Positions 56,450 through 64,000 of a stretch of DNA of 64,000 nucleotides are shown piece after piece. Each line of letters starts with the position of its first letter. The first letter of the stretch is position 1. Below the pieces are notes generated by a model. That model did no database searches. It was given only the letters and a program-made list of their open reading frames with translations, and had not been told where the DNA came from. Both the position numbers and the translations under genes were made by a program. Origin of the DNA: Clitopilus passeckerianus (taxonomy: Eukaryota > Basidiomycota > Agaricomycetes > Agaricales > Entolomataceae); contig CALYLX010000126.1 in the NCBI GenBank assembly GCA_944990035.1, forward strand, positions 868,001 through 932,000. Reading direction: 5' to 3'.

Positions 56450-59420
56450 CTAGTGACTGATGTACTGGAATACAAAGGAGACGTCAGGGAGGCCGGTCTC
56501 TGCACGTAAGAGATCGTCGTGGTTGTTGGCAAGCTCAGCGTTCGTGAAGTGGTTCCATCTGTATTCAGGTAAGCTTTGTATTTCTGCCTTGTCCAGATAT
56601 AACACTTACGTGCTCGCATCTCCATAGAGCAAAGCAGGAGACTTGGTCATCTGCTTGCCGTTCTTGCAGCGTTTGCATTTGAACGTCTCGTGCGTCTCGC
56701 AAAGTGTGTTCTCGTTGAACTTGAATAGCTGCCGCAGTGCATCAATCGAGAAATGTCGCTCTGCATCCTCTTTCTCGTCCACGACTGCAGACGAAAGCGC
56801 TTGCTTGTTGGCCTGACGTTGGAAGATCTTTTCCTCAATGGTACCTGTCGAAATGAAGCGGTATACGAAGCATTCCTTCTTCTGGCCATCACGCCAGACA
56901 CGGGCCAAGGCTTGCTGGTCAGCTGCTGGGTTCCAGTCTGATGACCAAATATTAGTATGATTTAGAGCGACGAACTACAAGAGGTACATACCAGGATCAA
57001 ACAGAATCAGGCGATTAGCACCAATCAAGTTGATACCGCATCCGCCAGCCTTGCTACTTAGCAAGAATATGAATTCCTTTCCTTCCGGGTTATTGAACTG
57101 GTCGACCAATTTCTGGCGTTTAGTGATGGTCATGGTACCATCCAAGCGGAAGTAACCATATCTTATGAAAGCATTAGTATGGGAAGGACTCAAATTCTAG
57201 AATGAACCTACTTCTTGCTTCTGCAGAGCTTCTCGAACATGTCCAGTGTTTGCGTATAGTTGCTGATGAGAACGATTTTGTCGTTCGTCTCCGTCTTCAA
57301 TTGGTGCAAAAACCTGCAGGATTCATCAGCATACATCAAAGACAAGGGAGTAAAACAGTAGACCTTTCAAGAACAACAAACTTTCCGCCCCAGTCGCATC
57401 TTACACCCTGACTTTGTCCGCGACTTCCACCTCTTTGTGGCTGGCCAGCTGCCTGGAAACCTTCTGGGATGAGTGATTCACTACCGTGAAGGTCGTCAGG
57501 GAGATTGAGGAGTTCGGGGTGATTGCAAAGTTTCTTTAAGATGTTGATAGCCTTCAGAGGTTGAGATTCTGTTCCTCGCAGGAGAGCTTTAATCTCAGGC
57601 GAGGATATGAAGAGACGGTAAAGGGAGAGCTGGAACGGCGAAAGGCCGCAGAAGACTACATGCTCGTATTTGACGGGGACTTGGTACAGGTTCAGAAAAG
57701 TAAGGATGCGACAATTTTTATAAACCACTCACGATATTTGGATAACAGGTCGTTCGTTCTCCGTATGATGAACTTGGTGACAAGCCCTCCGAGCTCTTTC
57801 AGTTTCTTCTCGCACTCGGCCTTGACCGAGTCGCTAGCATCAGAGTCACGACCACGGATGATAGCATTCTCAAAGTTCTTGCGGAAATCGTTCTTGCTTC
57901 CGAGGAAATTTGGGTTCGCAAAGTTGAGTAGGGAGAAATATTCCGAAAGGTCATTCTTCACAACTAGTTAGTGAGACTTCGCATCGTCCAGAAAGGGCGA
58001 GTCAAACCTGAATAGGTGTGCCGGTGAGAATGACTCGACGCTTTACATCCAGAGAATTAAGTGCCGTGAATGTGAGCGAATCTGGTCAGAGAATGTCATG
58101 AGTGACCGCATTCAAAGGACCAAAGGGCAACAAACCAGAGTTCTTGAGCCGATGGCCTTCGTCACACAACAACAGGCCAATTTTACAGTTAGCAAGATAC
58201 ACACTTAGCGTGCGCAAGGTTTCATATGAAACAATCATAACTGAGAGAAAAATACCATGAGCAGGTGAGTATCATGAACATTGCTTAGGCTCACTAGGTT
58301 CCGCAACATTTCTACCCGTGGCGGCTACCCATCTGGCTACCTTGGCCAAGAGTTCTGCCTTCCCGCCTTTGCCGTCAATAGCTAGAGCATTTACTGTGTC
58401 TTTTCCGAGCCATTTCACTTCGAAGGATGGTCAGTCACGTTGTCATAGGGTGATAGAATAGTGATTACCAAGTTCATTTGCCCAATTCTTCACCAAGCTA
58501 GAAGGGCAGGCAATGATGCATTTTTCGATGGACGGTTTGCCAGGATGAGGAGACTGTTTGAGCAGTGTCCAAAGCAACGCAATGCATTGAAGGGTCTTTC
58601 CAAGACCCATTTCATCGGCCATAATACATCCATACTGGTTGTCCACCATCATGCCCGTCGCGCATTTGTAGAGGAACTAATGTTTGTTAGCAGTGAACTA
58701 TGGAATGGAACAGGTCAATGTGCACCTTGACACCCTCGACTTGATGTGGTCGGAGGACCTTGCTCAACCGTGGATCAATGACCACAGGCACTTTGGGTAC
58801 CTTCTCCTTCTGGTCCTTCCCTTCGCCGAGTAGAGCTCTAAGGCTCTTGTGAGGGTTATACATCCCTGCCGTCTTCTCCCTTGCCTCTTGTGCAGCCCTC
58901 TCCTTGGCCTCTTCCTTCTCTCTTTCCTTTTTTTCCTCGTCTGTTTCTCGGTCGTCTATTGTGGGATCAAAGAGTACAATAGCATGGTCTTCCATGGGAT
59001 CATGCAATGGTCTCGGTATAACCTTGGCTTGCGGCCTGATCCGAGAGATATATTCGAGGGCATTAGCGGCACGAGGTTGCCATCCTTCCCGGTCATGGCA
59101 GGCATGGAGAATCGCCTGGTTATTTGATCAAATGGCTTCGGCTTGTAGACAGGGTAATGTTTCTGTGCTGCTAGTAGTTCATCCTCGTTGCAGTAGTTTT
59201 GGTCATCTCCTTTCTTCTTTTTCTTTTTGTTCCGTTCGCTATCCGAGTCTGACTCGACCTCCTGGCCCTTATACGACACTCGCTTCCGTTTGCGCTGAGG
59301 CTGATTTCGCCCTATATCCTTCGCAGGTGTTGGTGCTTTGAATGGCTTGTTTACTCTAGTGCTGCCTGCTAGTCTATCCAAGACCTTTCCATCGTTCGTA
59401 GTGGGTGCCCTTCGTAGCAT
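56450..59420 (-). CDS. RAD54: RAD54, SNF2-family recombination motor
   Basis: DNA translocase that stimulates Rad51-dependent strand exchange. The start at 59420 gives [20 protein letters not shown]; the N-terminal tail has basic clusters ([14 protein letters not shown]). [20 protein letters not shown] begins the RAD54-specific region, then [20 protein letters not shown] and the Walker A helix [29 protein letters not shown] is motif [16 protein letters not shown] and [18 protein letters not shown] precede the second lobe, and [40 protein letters not shown] and [20 protein letters not shown] are motifs IV-VI. It ends [13 protein letters not shown] at 56450-56452. Near 59040-59090 the frame shifts; either a 50-nt intron with a weak GTGCCG donor or one missing base restores it. 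Confidence 0.95.
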
Positions 59421-59554
59421 CGAGTGGAAGACAACAAGAGAGGGTCAACGTTGTGGCTGTGCATACGACGCGTAAATGATGTGACATTGTAAACAAGACG
59501 CGTGACATAGCGCGAACGTGACAGCAGTAAAATACAGGAAACTTGGACAAGGAA

Positions 59555-62018
59555 CTACGATGACGAGTGCCAATCTTCTGCCGTTAGAGCAGCTTCGGCA
59601 TATACGGAATAGTTCTCGATAACAACCTGTGACATGAGAAAACCAGTGGAGGAAGAAATAAGGCTAGGATGTATGTTCAGCCTCTGGACGGCCAAAGCAT
59701 TATCTGAGGTACAGAAAGCAAGCACCGCTGAACCCAACATAGCCACAAACTAGAAAGGTAGTCAGCTCTCCATTAACATCAACAATGAGGTGATGACCGA
59801 CTATATCTCCGCTCTTGAGTCTTGAGATGAACTGAGCAAAGCAAGCTTGCTGAGCTTCATTCGCCGTGATGTCCAGTGCTACCTGGGCTGAAAAGTCGCC
59901 TGTTCGCAAGGAATCCAGTAGCTGTCCAGTAGCCTTCGACGCATAGAATTTGCCAGGCGGGCCCTTTTCATGGCTAACGCTAAGTGCTGATGGTGAATTG
60001 GTTGGTGTGATTGATTTAGCACAACAGGTAGCGTCAATGTCGGATCCAGATTCAACGTTAGCGTAGGAACTTGGGTACTGGTCAAAAGCTTAGAGTCAGG
60101 TTTTCCAGTGTTCCAAATCATTACGCACAGCTCATTCAAAGTCTGCGAAGCCACTGTAGAACGTGAATTAAAACCGGTCACACTGGAGATATTTAGTTGC
60201 GTAGGGCGGGAGGTTCAAAATATCCACTTACAGTGGGCCAAAAATAGTTGAGGTGGCCCAGGTACTGGCAGTCACAGAAGTCGCGGTTCCGTTTCTGGCA
60301 GGGAACAACATTTCAAGGCTGGAGAAACTCTTCAGCTATGATAGATTTAGGAATAGAGCAAACGACTCACTTGTGGTGTGAGGGGAATGTATGCGGGATG
60401 GGAGTTGCACTACCAGCTTCTGTTGCCGGCTCTAAAGCACCATTCGTCGGCGCTGCATTAGCTTCGGTGGGTGCATCTAAAGCGCCATTTGTAGGCGCCA
60501 TCGGTTCTGTACTTGTGAAAACGGGTGCAGAAGGTGCATCGTCTTCAAATTCTTCGAGTTCGTCGATTTCAGCATCCGAGTCTGCCCCGCGAGCTTTAGT
60601 AGTTCTTGAGCTGTGGGGGGAGCTTCCGGCTGGAGAGCGATATCTATCTCATTTGCTGCCATGTCGTCCCCAAACAACGACCCGTAGTCGGAGGTATTAC
60701 CATCCTTCGCCTCAGAAAGTTGTTGCTTCGCTTCCGACTTGCGAAATCTACCCTTTACTGATTTCAGCTCACCCTTATCGAATGTCAAGAGTGAGCTCTT
60801 GTTCTTGTTCGACAAGCTGGTGGGTTTAGTGCCAATGAAACTCCTGTTTTTCATTGGAGAGCTTGACGGAGATTTATCTGCTGTCCCCATCAAACGAACT
60901 TTGGCTGCAATTGCATTCCCCATATCGGGAGCGAGGGGTTCTTTGGCCAGCTTCACCAAGGGATTGGCAGCGCGGTGTTGATGGAATGGGAGCACTGGGG
61001 GTTGAACAACAGCTGAAGATGATGCATGGCCATTAGCAGAGATGGGTTCAACTACGTCCTCGTCATCTAAGACGATATATTCTCTTGGGGGTGATACAGC
61101 CTTTTCTGTTTGTGGCAGATGGGCAGCATCAGAGATTGCAGGTGGATCCAGTTGAGGTAATTGATCCATTTCTTCGTCCGAGGCCGGTATTATCTCGTTC
61201 TCCACTGAAGGTTTACGGGTCGATTTCCGAGGTGAACGAACAGGGGACGGAGTTGAAGGAACCTTGTTAATCTGCCTCTGCGGAGAGACATCATCCTTAG
61301 CTTTGGACCGGGGTTTTCGGCTGCTGCTCTGTTCGAGCCGCCTGCGTTTCTCGGGTGGAGGTGAGGTCCGTTCCCCATGAGGAGATTGGGGAGGTTCAGG
61401 TTCTGCTGAACGTTCTTTTGACGGCGCTTTCTTTCTTTTCCGGCCTGCGAAAGTAAATGTAAAGGTTCCATCAGGATGAAACGGGCTTCAAATAAATTTG
61501 AGTAGGACGCACGTGGAGGTCCAACTGGTAGGAATTCTTCTCCCGCCTCAAATAGGGTAACATCGTTGTGATCGCGTCCTCCAGTTTTTGCACGTTCCCA
61601 AAAGCGCTTGAGTATATCATCTGAACCGGCAAATGATTCCTCTGGTTCCCAGCTTTATAGGATGTGCATCAGTAAACATGTAGGTTGAATGTGGACAGAG
61701 TTCCTCACGTATCATCCTCGGGTTTATAGCCTTTCCACTGTCATAGAGAAGAATCAGGACGTGTTCTTCAAGCATTCTAAGCTCGATACGCACTCTAACT
61801 TTGTATTTCTAAAGAGCATTATTCTGTTCAGTCCATCGAATGCAACCTGAGTACTAGTTGGCAATCACGTACCCATACTAGAGCTTTCTTCTTCCCCTCT
61901 TCTTCTCAACTTTAGCTGATAAGATAGATTCTGCAGAGCATGTTAACATAAAGTCCAAGACATTAGAGCCGTTCTCGTAGCACTCACCGACTTCGTACTC
62001 GACCTCGTCGTCGCTCAT
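59555..62018 (-). CDS. Chromodomain protein with long acidic linker and unassigned C-terminal domain
   Basis: The start at 62018 gives MSDDEVEYEV, then ESILSAKVEKK and, after introns, KYKVRWKGYKPEDDTWEPEE and SFAGSDDILKRFWERAKTGG, a complete chromodomain that should bind methylated histone H3 tails. A long basic-acidic disordered region follows (PPRRKRKKAPSKERSAEPEP; DYGSLFGDDMAANEIDIALQ). The C-terminal domain (59555-60200) includes GKFYASKATGQLLDSLRTGD and FSAQVALDITANEAQQACFA, FVAMLGSAVLAFCTSDNALA. Its alternating strands recall a SPOC-like fold, as in S. pombe Chp1, but this is speculation. The frame breaks twice in CCCC runs (61894-61897 and 60585-60588) where one added base restores long open reading; ends WHSSS at 59555. 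Confidence 0.8.
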
Positions 62019-62161
62019 GGTCAATGTGCGGATTCCATGCGCGACACGTGACCCTGGTCTAATAGTCTCATCCTCGACGGCACACCGTCATCTTGGCGGG
62101 TTTCAGATGGGAGGCTTTGTGAGGAGACTTGCAAAAAGAATGTAAATAGACCAGTCAGACA

Positions 62162-62697
62162 ATGTCATCACCGTGCAAAGCAGAGTCTGATAACGATGCA
62201 GGCCCCCCTCCCGCTTATGAGCCCAGGCCTGGTCAGCCAGTGCAACAGCAACAACAACAATTCAATAGGCTCCCAGATGCACGACCCCAGCCTCAAGTGC
62301 CGCAACAGCAACCATTCTACGGACCGGAAACAAGGCCTCAGAATTTACCGAGCGCTACTCAATTCGGAGGCCGTTACAGGACAGAAAGTAAATATAATTT
62401 CATAGCTTTGAGAGCACCATGATAATCCTCCTCAGTGTATGCTCAGTGCGCACAGGGGTATCATGTCCCAACGACGCGGTTTGGCTTGTGCGGTATATTA
62501 TGTGCCATCGTCAGTAGTCGCCCCTCATTATAGAGTGTGTACTCAATGATGCCTAATAGTTCTTTTTTCCGTTTGGATTCATCTGCTGCCTGTGAGTGTT
62601 ATTCGAGGATCTGAGATCTCCATGCAGCACCCAAGTTGAACTTTGATCCAGTCTAGACACACACCAAATCTGTGCGCGTTGTGGGCGCCTCATGTGA
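62162..62697 (+). CDS. Small BRI3-like membrane protein
   Basis: About 120 residues in four exons. The start at 62162 gives MSSPCKAESDNDAGPPPAYE, a PPAY motif (possible Nedd4/Rsp5 WW-domain ligand), then a Gln/Pro-rich stretch. After an intron the protein reads CAQGYHVPTTRFGLCGILCA, and after another (GTCAGT to TAATAG) IFFFPFGFICCL. The final intron ends GATCCAG and gives LDTHQICARCGRLM with TGA at 62697. Human BRI3 has the same order: Pro-rich N-terminus, cysteine pair, helix with LFPFGFICCF, and CPNCG. BRI3 proteins are lysosomal/endosomal membrane proteins of uncertain role. The similarity is judged by eye. Confidence 0.75.
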
Positions 62698-62855
62698 ATC
62701 AGGCGGTCAAGCAACAAGCTATATTATTTGTAACTACTAAGGTTCAATATCGCAACTGGCATATGGTGATTATAAACAGCGGGGTAAATGTCTAAATATC
62801 TTGGGGTACGATAATTCCATATCCTTTGGTGACATTCCAAGTCATCGCAACCAAC

Positions 62856-64000
62856 TCAGATTTCTTGAGAGTACTCGTCCTCTTGAAGTTCCCACTTCTG
62901 GTGGGGAAGCTTCCTCGAGGCGATCAGGCAGTCCTTCACCCACTGCCAAAGCACGACCGTCGTTCCTCTGTACGATGAATTGTATTCTTCTGGTTTCTTG
63001 ATGACGATGTAGTCGTAATGTGTGGGGGCTTTCGAAGCGTGTTTGATGTCAGGAACAGCTTCAACGTAATCAGCTCCCATAGCGAGGATGATTTGAGTGA
63101 CTGCGTTGACGGCTGCCTGCTTCTGCACGTCGTTTAGTCTTGCATTAGACCCGATGCGCTGAGGGAAGACTTCGCGGCCAATGCAGAGAACGGATGACTT
63201 GTCGAATAATTTGAAAGCGGTGGAGTTTTCCATCATCCTCGTCACGTCGTGTTTGTCAGTTCCCCATAAGAGGTTCACTTGCTGTGACAGACAAGCAGAG
63301 AGCCGCTCGCATTCACCCTGCGGCAATAGATGGGCTGGCCAGCGCGTAATTGGATCCTCCTGATCAACTACGTATCAGCCAGGGAACTTGGAACGGAGAA
63401 AGATAACACGCACGCCCTTATCGTTAAGCCAGGAGAAAGAGACACAGGGAATTCCTATTGCCAGCGCAAGAAGGTACTTGGCTTTTGCACTCGGTTGGTC
63501 CCCCAGCAGGAAAACGCGGTCGATATGAGATTTTCCGATCCAATGAACATCGCTTCGACGAATGGACCACCTCTGTTGACCAGTGGAATCGTGTTTGCCT
63601 CCCATGTGCAAGACACCAGACCAATCTTCGAGTACTGTACCCCCATATTTTTTGATCAATTCGAGTAACGGCTCTCTGTTGTTATTGTTGTTCGTGTTCG
63701 AAGTAGCAGTGACTACAACCGCGGTGTGTTCGAGCCACTTGCCTCGACTAGTGTCGGGGGCAAGGTTTGCGATGGATGCCCTGGAGGGTGTCGAGCTTAA
63801 GGTTCTCTTGAGCTGGAGAGGGCGGATAGAGTCTGGTGCGACAAGTCGATCTTTCCAGTTGTTAAGGACAAAAGCTTTCTGGATTTTGATGTCCCGAATG
63901 GATACTTCTTCCTTGAAGCCGTCACCATCGACGCTGATGATCCCTGAGTGGAATTTGCTAATGTCGACTACTTTCGCAACTGAACGGAAGCTATGGGGGA
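62856..64000 (-). CDS. Crb2/Rad9/53BP1-like checkpoint adaptor, C-terminal part (5' end beyond window)
   Basis: DNA-damage checkpoint mediator that bridges damaged chromatin to the effector kinase. The visible part begins in a Tudor-like region (about 63850-64000; FHSGIISVDGDGFKEEVSIR). Then comes a tandem BRCT pair: LIKKYGGTVLEDWSGVLHMG with KYLLALAIGIPCVSFSWLND, and SVLCIGREVFPQRIGSNARL with DYIVIKKPEEYNSSYRGTTV, VLWQWVKDCLIASRKLPHQK. BRCT hallmarks (GG turn; W in the last helix) are present. It ends ELQEDEYSQEI with TGA at 62856-62858. The order Tudor then BRCT-BRCT is that of Crb2 and 53BP1. The N-terminal phosphorylation region lies outside the window. Confidence 0.82.

Overview
The window is nuclear DNA from a filamentous basidiomycete, most likely a mushroom-forming Agaricomycete. 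Almost every gene is cut by several introns of about 50-60 nt, genes lie 60-400 bp apart on both strands, and the proteins are typical of a Dikarya core genome. About 33 protein genes, one tRNA gene and one protein pseudogene can be supported. No transposon, CRISPR array, virus or biosynthetic gene cluster was seen.

Layout. 1-9 kb: casein kinase I (partial), a flavin monooxygenase, the GID ligase receptor GID4, and a DHA2-type MFS transporter, all on the minus strand. 10-17 kb: Ran GTPase, FRG1-like protein, RPL26, V-ATPase subunit D, an intron-containing tRNA-Phe, FAM50/XAP5, mitochondrial S13, and TRAPP subunit BET3. 18-25 kb: a Zip3/HEI10/RNF212-like RING protein, a LEA_2 membrane protein, a YeeE/YedE sulfur transporter, splicing factor SLT11/RBM22, and siroheme synthase MET8. 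25-35 kb: RCL1, UBA3, NPR2, OGG1, a PNPOx-ferredoxin-reductase fusion, and an ING PHD protein. 35.7-37.5 kb: a gene-poor stretch ending in a degenerate small heat-shock gene. 37.6-50 kb: NMT1, UFD1, CCT4, a mitochondrial carrier, an RRN6-like Pol I factor, and mitochondrial L3. 50-56 kb: an unrecognised protein, a LisH-CTLH-CRA protein, a PQ-loop transporter, and LIN1/CD2BP2. 56-64 kb: RAD54, a chromodomain protein, a small BRI3-like protein, and the C-terminal part of a Crb2/53BP1-like checkpoint adaptor that runs off the window.

Most genes are housekeeping and independent of each other. Weak neighbourhood themes are sulfur assimilation (YeeE/YedE plus MET8), genome maintenance at 56-64 kb, and two GID/CTLH-type components (GID4 and the LisH-CTLH-CRA protein) 45 kb apart. 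Many neighbours are divergent pairs sharing under 150 bp of upstream DNA.

Two oddities matter to users of this sequence. Several well-conserved genes (FRG1, PNPOx-FNR, mitochondrial L3, chromodomain protein twice, probably MET8) need one extra base, mostly inside a homopolymer run, to keep frame; this looks like consensus error rather than biology. By contrast, the HSP20 copy at 36.9 kb carries a stop codon and a 16-nt deletion and is a true pseudogene candidate. I found no clearly new multi-gene system. The best candidates for follow-up are the Zip3-like gene and the chromodomain protein.
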